A model generated the notes under the pieces. It was not told where the DNA came from. It saw nothing but the letters and a program-made list of their open reading frames with translations, and did no database searches. From the NCBI GenBank assembly GCA_910574715.1, contig CAJTCH010000002.1, positions 1-64,000 on the forward strand: a stretch of 64,000 bases of DNA, in the 5' to 3' direction. The position numbers and the translations under genes are program-made. This DNA comes from Lachnospiraceae bacterium. GTDB taxonomy: Bacteria; Bacillota; Clostridia; Lachnospirales; Lachnospiraceae. This document shows positions 25,390 through 33,227 of this stretch, piece after piece. Each line of letters begins with the position of its first letter. Position 1 is the stretch's first letter.

Positions 25390-26277
25390 ATGTACAAGAT
25401 ACTGAGAGCCGAGAAACTGGCTGATAAGATTTATCTTATGGACGTAGAAGCGCCGCGAGTAGCCAAGCATTGCGAGCCGGGGCAGTTTGTGATCGTGAAG
25501 ATGGATGAGAAGGGTGAGAGGATTCCTCTTACGATCTGTGATTATGACAGGGAGGCCGGGACCATCACGATCGTGTTCCAGGAGGTTGGAGCATCTACGA
25601 TGAAGATGGCCGGGATGCAGGCAGGAGATTCCTTCCGTGATTTTATCGGACCTTTGGGATGTCCGTCTGAATTTGTAGAAGAGGATATTGAGAGCCTTAA
25701 GAATAAGAAGATGCTTTTCGTAGCAGGCGGTGTCGGTGCGGCGCCTGTATATCCGCAGGTCAAGTGGCTTAAGGAGCACGGAATTGATGTAGATGTGATC
25801 GTTGGTTCCAAGACCAAGGATATGCTGATCTTAGAGAAGGAGATGGAAGCGGTTGCGGGCAACTACTATCCATGCACGGACGACGGTACATACGGCCATG
25901 CAGGTATGGTTACGACCAAGATCGAGAAGCTGGTGGAAGAGGGCAACAAGTATGACGTCTGTGTAGCGATCGGACCGATGATCATGATGAAGTTTACCTG
26001 TCTTCTTACCAAGAAACTGGAGATTCCTACGATTGTCAGCATGAACCCGATCATGGTTGACGGTACTGGTATGTGCGGCGCCTGCCGTGTGATCGTGGGC
26101 GGCGAGGTGAAGTTTGCGTGTGTAGACGGACCTGAGTTCGACGGACATCTTGTAGACTTTGACAATGCGATGAAGAGACAGCAGATGTACAGGACAGAGG
26201 AAGGACGTGCGATCCTGAAAGTACAAGAAGGCGACACCCATCATGGTGGATGCGGCAATTGCGGAGGTGACAATTAA
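25390..26277 (+). CDS. nfnA: NfnA-type ferredoxin-NADP reductase subunit (FAD, 2Fe-2S)
   Basis: A 295-residue FAD/NAD-binding reductase of the dihydroorotate-dehydrogenase-electron-transfer type. The FAD domain has RIPLTICDYD and GPLGCPSEF, the NAD domain has FVAGGVGAAPVYPQVKWL, and the [2Fe-2S] cysteines are in GTGMCGACRVIVGG and KFACVDG. The extreme C-terminus adds a Cys-rich GGCGNCGGDN. With the next gene it forms the NfnAB complex, which couples NADH, NADPH and ferredoxin by flavin-based electron bifurcation. The stop codon shares one base with the nfnB ATG. Confidence 0.92.
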   Translation: MYKILRAEKLADKIYLMDVEAPRVAKHCEPGQFVIVKMDEKGERIPLTICDYDREAGTITIVFQEVGASTMKMAGMQAGDSFRDFIGPLGCPSEFVEEDIESLKNKKMLFVAGGVGAAPVYPQVKWLKEHGIDVDVIVGSKTKDMLILEKEMEAVAGNYYPCTDDGTYGHAGMVTTKIEKLVEEGNKYDVCVAIGPMIMMKFTCLLTKKLEIPTIVSMNPIMVDGTGMCGACRVIVGGEVKFACVDGPEFDGHLVDFDNAMKRQQMYRTEEGRAILKVQEGDTHHGGCGNCGGDN

Positions 26278-27662
26278 TGGCTGATGTATTAAAGAGAGTT
26301 CCTGTAAGAGAGCAGGACGCGAAGGAGAGAGCAACTAACTTCGAGGAAGTTTGTTATGGATATAATAAGGAAGAGGCAATGGAGGAGGCAACTCGCTGCC
26401 TGAACTGTAAGAATGCCAAGTGTATCGAAGGATGTCCGGTAGCGATCAATATTCCCGGATTCATTTCCCAGGTGAAGGAAGGCAATATTGAGGAGGCTTA
26501 TAAGGTGATCGGCGAGTCATCAGCTCTTCCGGCTATCTGCGGCCGTGTATGCCCGCAGGAGTCACAGTGTGAGTGCAAGTGTATCCGCGGTATCAAGGGT
26601 GATCCGGTATCTATCGGTAAGCTGGAGAGATTCGTTGCGGATTATGCTTTGGAGCATGATATTAAGCCTGTTAAGGCTGAGAAGACGAACGGACATAAGG
26701 TTGCAGTCATCGGTTCCGGTCCGTCCGGTCTTACCTGTGCGGGAGATCTGGCGAAGTTAGGTTATGAGGTGACTGTATTTGAAGCATTGCATGAGCTTGG
26801 CGGCGTACTGGTATATGGTATCCCAGAGTTCCGTCTTCCGAAGCACAAGGTTGTTAAGAAGGAGATTGAGAAGGTTAAGGAATTAGGCGTTAAGTTTGAG
26901 ACGAACGTTGTGATCGGTAAGTCTACGACGATTGACCAGTTGATGGAAGAGGAAGAGTTCGAGGCAGTATTTATCGGTTCCGGCGCAGGACTTCCGATGT
27001 TCATGGGTATCCCGGGAGAGACGGCTAACGGTGTATTCTCTGCCAATGAGTACCTTACGAGAAGCAATCTGATGAAAGCATTCGACGATTCTTATGATAC
27101 TCCGATCGTGGCAGGCAAGAAGGTCGCTGTAGTCGGCGGCGGCAACGTAGCTATGGATGCTGCAAGAACCGCGCTTCGTCTCGGCGCGGAGGTACATATC
27201 GTATACCGCCGCAGTGAAGCGGAGCTTCCAGCCAGAGTAGAAGAGGTGCATCATGCGAAGGAAGAGGGCGTTATCTTCGATCTGCTGACCAATCCGAAGG
27301 AGATTCTTGTGGACGACAACGGATGGGTCAAGGGCATGAAGGTGATCAAGATGGAGCTTGGAGAGCCGGATGCATCCGGAAGAAGACGTCCGGTAGAGAT
27401 CGAGGGATCTGAGTACGAGATCGAGCTTGACACGGTGATCATGTCTCTTGGAACTTCCCCGAATCCGTTGATCGCGTCTACGACCAAGGGACTTGAGACG
27501 AACAGGAGAAAATGTATCGTTGCAGAGGAAGAGAACGGACAGACTTCCAAGGCTGCGGTATTCGCAGGCGGCGACGCCGTGACAGGCGCGGCGACGGTAA
27601 TCCTGGCTATGGGCGCGGGCAAGGCCGGAGCGAAGGGGATACATGAATTACTGAGCAAATAA
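26277..27662 (+). CDS. nfnB: NfnB / GltA-type NADPH-dependent oxidoreductase subunit
   Basis: A 461-residue protein of the glutamate-synthase small-subunit family. The N-terminal domain carries two [4Fe-4S] cysteine sets (CLNCKNAKCIEGCP and CGRVCPQESQCECKC). Next is an FAD site IGSGPSGLTCAGDLAKLGY and an NADPH site VVGGGNVAMDAARTALRLG. In clostridia this protein next to NfnA is the bifurcating transhydrogenase subunit, though databases often call it gltA. The one-base overlap with nfnA indicates translational coupling. It is followed by a large palindrome. Confidence 0.92.
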   Translation: MADVLKRVPVREQDAKERATNFEEVCYGYNKEEAMEEATRCLNCKNAKCIEGCPVAINIPGFISQVKEGNIEEAYKVIGESSALPAICGRVCPQESQCECKCIRGIKGDPVSIGKLERFVADYALEHDIKPVKAEKTNGHKVAVIGSGPSGLTCAGDLAKLGYEVTVFEALHELGGVLVYGIPEFRLPKHKVVKKEIEKVKELGVKFETNVVIGKSTTIDQLMEEEEFEAVFIGSGAGLPMFMGIPGETANGVFSANEYLTRSNLMKAFDDSYDTPIVAGKKVAVVGGGNVAMDAARTALRLGAEVHIVYRRSEAELPARVEEVHHAKEEGVIFDLLTNPKEILVDDNGWVKGMKVIKMELGEPDASGRRRPVEIEGSEYEIELDTVIMSLGTSPNPLIASTTKGLETNRRKCIVAEEENGQTSKAAVFAGGDAVTGAATVILAMGAGKAGAKGIHELLSK

Positions 27663-27668
27663 TGTTAT

Positions 27669-27710
27669 AATTTGGGACGTAGTAAACTTAAGTTTACTAC
27701 GTCCCAAATT
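27669..27710. terminator. Perfect 42-base palindrome between convergent genes
   Basis: The two 21-base halves (27669-27689 and 27690-27710) are exact reverse complements with no spacer; the core reads GGGACGTAGTAAACTT on the left arm. It lies between the convergent nfnB and glgX genes and can work as a terminator in both directions, although the flanking T-run is short. It may also be a copy of a dispersed palindromic element. Confidence 0.75.
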
Positions 27711-27728
27711 GCGTTTTAATATCCGTTT

Positions 27729-29864
27729 TTATTCTCCCACCACTACAACGATGCTTCGTGCATGGATCATAATCTGCTCCCCGTTCAGCGGGCGCATTTC
27801 CTGATGTTCTTCCCAGGTATCCACGGCGATCTGCCAGCACATGGAGGCCGGAAGTTTGGGCAGAGTCACATATACGTCTTCCCAGTAAGCATTGGAGGCA
27901 ACATAGATGGCCTGCGGGCCGGAACTCTGTTCCTGACCGGAGAACATAACGCCCACGTACCTGTCATAGTCGGCGAATTTGCTGCACCATGGAGCCGTGC
28001 CATGGAAGCTCACATCCGGAAAACCACAGGCGCCGTTGCTTATGTTGGTGCGCAGTATACGGTAGGATTTGCGGAAATGGATCATATATTTGAAGAATTC
28101 GAACATATCCCGATTCTTCTCAAGCAGGCTCCAATCCAGCCAGGAAGTAATATTATCCTGGCAGTATGCATTGTTATTGCCGAACTGGGTGTTGCAGAAT
28201 TCATCTCCGGCGAGGAACATAGGGATACCCCGGCTGCACATAAGGAGTGCGAATGCATTGCGCATCATCCGCCTTCTGAGAGCCAGGACATCCGGATTGT
28301 CGGTATCGCCTTCAATTCCGCAGTTCCAGCTATTGTTGTCGTTGGCGCCGTCAGTATTATTCCAGCCGTTTTTCTCATTGTGTTTCGTGTTGTATGAGAA
28401 CAGGTCATTCAGAGTAAAACCGTCATGGCAGGTGATAAAATTAACAGAAGCATTCGTCCGGGTGCTCGGCTCATAGATATCACGGGAACCTCCGATCCGA
28501 AGGGCTGCCGCCTGGGCCATGCCTTCATCGCCTTTCAGGTATCTGCGCATATCATCACGGTATCTTCCGTTCCATTCTGCCCAGCGGTTCCAGGACGGGA
28601 AGGAGCCGACCTGGTAGAGGCCGTCGGCGTCCCATGCTTCGGCGATCAGCTTCACGTCTCCTAAGATCGGGTCGAAGGCAAGAGCCTGCAGAAGAGGCGG
28701 TTTGTTCATGGGAGAACCGTCTTCATTGCGCCCGAGGATGGAGGCAAGGTCGAATCGGAAGCCGTTGACGCGGTAAGTGTTGACCCAGTAGCGCAGGCAG
28801 TCCAGGATCATCTGGCGCACGATAGGATGGTTGCAGTTCAGGGAATTGCCGCACCCGCTGAAATTATAATAATAGCCTTCCGGTGTCAGCAGATAATAGA
28901 TATTGTTGTCAAATCCCTTGAAGGAGAAGAACGGTCCCTGCTCGTTGCCTTCTGCCGTGTGATTCAATACCACATCCAGATAGACCTCGATCCCGTGCTG
29001 GTTGAAGACCTGGATCAGGTGCTTTAATTCGTTGCCTTCTCTGTTATATTCTTTGCCCGCGGAATAGCTGGTGTTGGGGGCAAAGAAGCTTACCGTATTG
29101 TAGCCCCAGTAATTATAGAGCTTCTCGCCGTCAACTTCCCGGTAATCCTGCATCTCGTCGAACTCGAAGATCGGCATCAGTTCCACAACATTGACACCCA
29201 GCTCCAGAAGATGAGGAAGCTTCTCCAGAAGCCCGGCGAAGGTTCCGGGATGCTCTACGCCGGAGGAACCGTGCTTGGTGAATCCTCTTACATGTACTTC
29301 ATAGATGATAAGATCCTCTGTGTTAAGCCGGGGCATCTGCATATTACCCCAGTCGAAATCATCCTTCACGACGCGGGCTTTGTAGTGTTGTCCCCGGGGA
29401 GAGGTATCGCCCCACTGGCTCTGACCTGTGACAGCTCTGGCATAAGGATCCAGAAGGTATTTGTTCTTATTGAATATCAGGCCTTTCTTGGGGTCGTAGG
29501 GGCCGTCTACCCGGTAGGCATACTCGAAATCTTCGATGTTCAGCTTGAACACGATCATAGAATATACATTACCGATCCGGTAGTGGTCAGGGAATGGCAG
29601 AACGGCAAAGGGTTTCTCCTCGGTCCGGTGAAACAGAAGCAGTTCAATAGAAGTAGCCCCGTGAGAATATACGGTAAAATTAACACCTCCAGGAATCGCC
29701 GTAGCGCCGTTGATCTCATAGAATCCGGGCCGTACTTCAAAACCGCTGATGATATCCAGCGGAACCATATGTATGGTACGGGGAAGATTTAGTTTATCAA
29801 TCATGCTTTCCGCTTTCGTCTGAGGTGTGGTCTGCGTTGTTGCCAATGGTTCCTTATTGTTCAT
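27729..29864 (-). CDS. glgX: Glycogen debranching enzyme (GlgX/isoamylase type, GH13)
   Basis: A 711-residue GH13 protein. An N-terminal CBM48-like domain (about 30-150) precedes the catalytic barrel. GH13 landmarks are DVVLNHTAEG, the nucleophile region GFRFDLAS, the general acid in LIAEAWDADG and FITCHDGFTLNDL. It hydrolyses alpha-1,6 branches in glycogen-like glucans in the cytoplasm. AGGAGGT lies six bases before its ATG. It is divergent from the GH5 gene and convergent with nfnB. Confidence 0.9.
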   Translation of the reverse strand: MNNKEPLATTQTTPQTKAESMIDKLNLPRTIHMVPLDIISGFEVRPGFYEINGATAIPGGVNFTVYSHGATSIELLLFHRTEEKPFAVLPFPDHYRIGNVYSMIVFKLNIEDFEYAYRVDGPYDPKKGLIFNKNKYLLDPYARAVTGQSQWGDTSPRGQHYKARVVKDDFDWGNMQMPRLNTEDLIIYEVHVRGFTKHGSSGVEHPGTFAGLLEKLPHLLELGVNVVELMPIFEFDEMQDYREVDGEKLYNYWGYNTVSFFAPNTSYSAGKEYNREGNELKHLIQVFNQHGIEVYLDVVLNHTAEGNEQGPFFSFKGFDNNIYYLLTPEGYYYNFSGCGNSLNCNHPIVRQMILDCLRYWVNTYRVNGFRFDLASILGRNEDGSPMNKPPLLQALAFDPILGDVKLIAEAWDADGLYQVGSFPSWNRWAEWNGRYRDDMRRYLKGDEGMAQAAALRIGGSRDIYEPSTRTNASVNFITCHDGFTLNDLFSYNTKHNEKNGWNNTDGANDNNSWNCGIEGDTDNPDVLALRRRMMRNAFALLMCSRGIPMFLAGDEFCNTQFGNNNAYCQDNITSWLDWSLLEKNRDMFEFFKYMIHFRKSYRILRTNISNGACGFPDVSFHGTAPWCSKFADYDRYVGVMFSGQEQSSGPQAIYVASNAYWEDVYVTLPKLPASMCWQIAVDTWEEHQEMRPLNGEQIMIHARSIVVVVGE

Positions 29865-30113
29865 CTTTTACCTCCTGAATAGACATTTCCGGGAATTATG
29901 CCTCTAAAATGTCAATATATTATATATATCGGCATTTTCCACCCTCTTGACAAGGGGATGTAGGACAATCGTTATTATTCATGGAGCCATGCACCCCGCT
30001 GCGCGGTATCCAAGCCAGCAAGCAGCACTTGCGGGTATCGCGTCAGATTGACAAGGAATCCCGGATGCAGTACACTGATAAAGGAAACCGTCTAAGGAAG
30101 AGGTGAAAGGATT
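29865..30113. promoter_or_regulatory. Divergent glgX / GH5 control region
   Basis: For the + strand gene, TTGACA (30048-30053) and TACACT (30071-30076) are 17 bases apart, ending 37 bases before ATG 30114. For glgX an AT-rich stretch (29914-29931) holds TATAAT-like sequence on the reverse strand with TTGTCA further upstream, at a non-ideal distance. No riboswitch was recognised. Confidence 0.5.
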
Positions 30114-31271
30114 ATGAAGAAGAGAATGTCAGTATTGGCCGGTCTGCTTATACTCATCCTGGCAGTATCTTCTGTGACCGGCTGCGGCGGGCAGGAAGAG
30201 AAAGACCAGGAAAATCAGATCATTGCTAAAGAGACCGGGCAGGAGAAGGAAGAAGCAGAGAAATCGGAAGTAAAGGAGAAGGAAGAAGGGCCGGAAGAGG
30301 AACCGGAAGAGAAGGAAGAAGCGGCGAAGGGAATGGCCGCTCCGTCGATTACCGGCGCCCTCCATGTGGAAGGTACCAGGCTGATGGGAGAGAATCAGGA
30401 ACCGGTACAGCTTCGGGGGATCAGTACGCATGGTATGGCGTGGTTCCCGGACTATATCAATGACGCATGTTTTAAAGAGATTCATGAGAATTGGAAGGCG
30501 AATGTGGTCCGGCTTGCCATGTATACGGCAGAGTACGGGGGATACTGCACGGACGGGGATAAGGAGTATCTGAAAGGCCTGATCCGAAGCGGCGTGAAAT
30601 ATGCGGCTGACCAGGATATGTATGTGATCATTGACTGGCACATCTTGTCAGATTCCAATCCCAATATGCATGTGAACGAGGCGAAAGAGTTCTTTGGGGA
30701 GATGTCTTTGGAATTCGCGGATGCGGATCACATCTTATATGAGATCTGCAATGAGCCGAACGGCAGTACAAGCTGGGGCGAGATCAAGTCATACGCACAG
30801 GAAGTGATCCCTGTGATCCGTGCAAATGACGCGGATGCGGTCATCATAGTAGGAACGCCCAACTGGTCCCAGTTCGTAGACCAGGCGGCAGCTGATCCCA
30901 TTACCGGGTATGACAATATCATGTACACGCTTCATTTCTATGCGGCGACTCATAAGGAGGATCTGCGGGATAAGATGGCGGCGGCGATCGACGGCGGCCT
31001 GCCGGTGTTCGTGACGGAATACGGCATCTGTGATGCCAGCGGGAACGGCGCGGTCGACGAGGCCCAGGCAGACCAGTGGGTGGAACTGATGGATCAATAC
31101 GGTGTGAGTTATGTGGCATGGAATCTGTCCAACAAGGATGAATCTTCCTCGATCCTTCAAAGCACCTGCAGTAAGACCAGCGGATTTACAGAGGAAGACC
31201 TAAGCGCCTGCGGGCGGTGGCTTGCTCTTAAGCTGGAGGCGGGATATCAGCGGGATAAGAATGGATCATAG
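30114..31271 (+). CDS. Secreted GH5-family endoglucanase-like lipoprotein
   Basis: A 385-residue protein with a lipoprotein signal (hydrophobic about 6-20, lipobox VTGC with Cys24), then a Glu/Lys-rich linker of ~50 residues, then a GH5 catalytic domain. Catalytic motifs are YEICNEPNG (acid/base E214) and [10 protein letters not shown] (nucleophile E302), with VIIDWHIL and [11 protein letters not shown] earlier in the fold. It is probably an anchored beta-1,4-glucanase or mannanase; the exact substrate is unclear. It has its own promoter and no sugar transporter next to it. Confidence 0.85.
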   Translation: MKKRMSVLAGLLILILAVSSVTGCGGQEEKDQENQIIAKETGQEKEEAEKSEVKEKEEGPEEEPEEKEEAAKGMAAPSITGALHVEGTRLMGENQEPVQLRGISTHGMAWFPDYINDACFKEIHENWKANVVRLAMYTAEYGGYCTDGDKEYLKGLIRSGVKYAADQDMYVIIDWHILSDSNPNMHVNEAKEFFGEMSLEFADADHILYEICNEPNGSTSWGEIKSYAQEVIPVIRANDADAVIIVGTPNWSQFVDQAAADPITGYDNIMYTLHFYAATHKEDLRDKMAAAIDGGLPVFVTEYGICDASGNGAVDEAQADQWVELMDQYGVSYVAWNLSNKDESSSILQSTCSKTSGFTEEDLSACGRWLALKLEAGYQRDKNGS

Positions 31272-31290
31272 GAAGAGGGAGGACAAGGCC

Positions 31291-32127
31291 ATGTTAACCA
31301 TAGGAACGCATATGTCGATCGCTAAGGGGATTGCGAAGACGGCCAAGAACGTGGTATGGATGGAAGCGAATACCATGCAGATCTTCAGCCGGAATCCCAG
31401 AGGATCGAATTATAAGGTGTATACGGAGAAGGAAGAGGCAAGGTTCCAGCAGATCCGAAGAGAGCACGGGTTTGGGGCGCTGCTTGCCCATGCGCCGTAT
31501 ACTATGAATCTTGCCAGCGCCGAAGACCGGGTATATGAATTCGCGCGTACGGTGATCCGGGAGGATGTGGCGAGGATGGATGCGCTTGGAATCGAATATC
31601 TGGTGTTCCATCCGGGAAGCCATACCGGGATCGGGATAGAGCAGGGGATCAGCAATATCATCCGCGGGCTTGACCAGGCCATTACAGGAGATGAGGAGAT
31701 CACGGTTCTTCTTGAGACGATGTCGGGAAAGGGGACAGAGATCGGCGCCAGGTTCGAGCACCTGAGATCGATCCGTGACGGTGCCGCGCATCCCGAGAGG
31801 ATCGGGATCTGCCTGGATACCTGCCATGTGTTTGCGGCAGGGTATGACATCGTGAATGATCTGGACGGTGTGCTGGAGGAATTCGACCGTGTGTTAGGCC
31901 TCAGTCTTCTGAAAGCGGTACATCTCAATGACAGTATGATGCCGTTTGGTTCTCATAAGGACAGGCATGCGGCAGTCGGAGAGGGGCAGATCGGTATGGA
32001 AGCGCTGCTTGGCGTAATGCGGCATCCGGTACTTCGTGTTCTGCCGTTCTATCTGGAGACACCCCTTGATGATCAGGGACACAAGGAGGAGATTCGTATG
32101 CTGCGGGAGAGATTATCATGCAGTTAG
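31291..32127 (+). CDS. nfo: Endonuclease IV (AP endonuclease)
   Basis: A 278-residue Xylose-isomerase-like TIM barrel of the Nfo family, cutting DNA at abasic sites using Zn. Motifs include [12 protein letters not shown] at the start, [27 protein letters not shown] and [16 protein letters not shown], which hold the metal-binding His, Asp and Glu residues. ATG 31291 follows GAGGGAGG. It overlaps trmO by 10 bases. Confidence 0.93.
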   Translation: MLTIGTHMSIAKGIAKTAKNVVWMEANTMQIFSRNPRGSNYKVYTEKEEARFQQIRREHGFGALLAHAPYTMNLASAEDRVYEFARTVIREDVARMDALGIEYLVFHPGSHTGIGIEQGISNIIRGLDQAITGDEEITVLLETMSGKGTEIGARFEHLRSIRDGAAHPERIGICLDTCHVFAAGYDIVNDLDGVLEEFDRVLGLSLLKAVHLNDSMMPFGSHKDRHAAVGEGQIGMEALLGVMRHPVLRVLPFYLETPLDDQGHKEEIRMLRERLSCS

Positions 32128-32786
32128 AAGTGATTGCCCGCATTCGTACGGATTTCCCGGCGAAGTTCGGGATTCCAAGGCAGAGCGGGCTTGCGGATAC
32201 GAAGGCGGAGATCGTATTCGAGCGTAAGTATGGCAGCCCGGATGCGCTGAAGGGCATAGAAGAGTATTCGCACCTCTGGCTGATCTGGGGATTCTCGGAG
32301 GCGGAGGGAAGGAAGTGGAGTCCGACTGTAAGACCGCCAAGGCTTGGAGGGAATAAGCGGGTAGGAGTATTCGCGAGCCGTTCGCCTTTCCGCCCGAATC
32401 CTGTGGGATTGTCCTGTGTGGCGTTGGAGAGGATCGAGAAGAGAGAGGGCAAAGGAATGATCCTGCATGTGCGGGGAGCGGATCTGATGGACGGGACGCC
32501 CATCTATGATATCAAGCCCTATCTTCCCTATGTAGACTGCCATCCAGATGCGAGGGGCGGATTCGCCGAACAGAAGAAGGAGTACAGGCTCAAGGTGGAG
32601 ATCCCCAAGGAGTGGATGGACAAGGTTCCCGCAGAACACAGGGAGGTTCTGATACAGGTGTTGTCGCAGGATCCAAGACCTTCGTACCAGGAGGATCCTG
32701 ACCGGATCTACGGGATGGCATATGCCGGGATGGAAGTACGGTTCCGGGTCATAGAGAATAGATTGAAGGTATGTGAGATACACTAA
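32118..32786 (+). CDS. trmO: TrmO-type tRNA t6A37 methyltransferase
   Basis: A 222-residue TsaA/TrmO (UPF0066) protein. Family motifs are [27 protein letters not shown] and [19 protein letters not shown]. TrmO adds a methyl group from SAM to N6-threonylcarbamoyladenosine at position 37 of certain tRNAs. Its start lies within the last codons of nfo, so the two are co-transcribed. A hairpin terminator overlaps its stop codon. Confidence 0.9.
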   Translation: MQLEVIARIRTDFPAKFGIPRQSGLADTKAEIVFERKYGSPDALKGIEEYSHLWLIWGFSEAEGRKWSPTVRPPRLGGNKRVGVFASRSPFRPNPVGLSCVALERIEKREGKGMILHVRGADLMDGTPIYDIKPYLPYVDCHPDARGGFAEQKKEYRLKVEIPKEWMDKVPAEHREVLIQVLSQDPRPSYQEDPDRIYGMAYAGMEVRFRVIENRLKVCEIH

Positions 32787-32813
32787 GATGGCAGTATTTG
32801 ATATTGCCATCTT
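32785..32813 (+). terminator. Terminator after trmO
   Basis: Arms AAGATGGCA (32785-32793) and TGCCATCTT (32805-32813) pair perfectly, with further inner pairs; AAAATTTTGC follows. The left arm includes the trmO stop codon. Confidence 0.65.
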
Positions 32814-32823
32814 AAAATTTTGC

Positions 32824-32852
32824 TTGCAATATACCCTTATAGGGTATATAAT
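32824..32852 (+). promoter_or_regulatory. csoR promoter with CsoR operator
   Basis: TTGCAA (32824-32829), a 17-base spacer and TATAAT (32847-32852). The palindrome TATACCCTTATAGGGTATA (32830-32848) fills the spacer and matches the known CsoR box pattern TAxACCC...GGGTxTA. The repressor bound here would block RNA polymerase until Cu(I) releases it. Confidence 0.85.
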
Positions 32853-32877
32853 GTATTTGGAAATGAGGTGAAGGCGT

Positions 32878-33180
32878 ATGGAAGAGAATCGGGAATGCTG
32901 TCACAAGACGAAGGAACGTTCCGAGAAGGAATATAAGGATCTGATCAATCGGCTGAGCCGGATCGAGGGGCAGGTCCGCGGGATCAAGAAGATGGTGGAG
33001 AATAACGCATATTGCCCGGATATTCTGATACAGGTATCGGCAGTGAACGCGGCGCTTAACAGTTTCAATAAGGTTCTGCTTGCCAATCACATCCGGACCT
33101 GCGTATCGGAAGATATCCGTGCAGGGAAGGATGAGACGGTGGATGAGTTGGTGACGACGCTGCAGAAGTTGATGAGATGA
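32878..33180 (+). CDS. csoR: CsoR-family copper-sensing repressor
   Basis: A 100-residue all-helical repressor. The Cu(I) ligands of CsoR are present with standard spacing: Cys46, His71 and Cys75 (25 and 4 residues apart). Together with the adjacent copper ATPase this favours copper over nickel or formaldehyde sensing. The N-terminus carries an extra Cys-Cys-His (7-9). It would repress its own operon through the palindrome at 32830-32848. Confidence 0.92.
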   Translation: MEENRECCHKTKERSEKEYKDLINRLSRIEGQVRGIKKMVENNAYCPDILIQVSAVNAALNSFNKVLLANHIRTCVSEDIRAGKDETVDELVTTLQKLMR

Positions 33181-33199
33181 TACCTGGGTATGGTATAAT
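33180..33199 (+). promoter_or_regulatory. Possible second CsoR site and promoter before copA
   Basis: ATACCTGGGTAT (33180-33191) is a near-palindrome resembling a short CsoR half-site pair, directly followed by TATAAT (33194-33199). A TTGATG 19 bases upstream could be the -35. This would give copA a second copper-controlled start. Confidence 0.4.
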
Positions 33200-33227
33200 A
33201 TGATTTGGTTCTTAGGAGGTGTAATGA

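Noticed and set aside
26277-27662. True glutamate synthase small subunit
   Set aside because: No large glutamate synthase subunit is next to it and NfnA is fused to it by a one-base overlap, so NfnB fits better.
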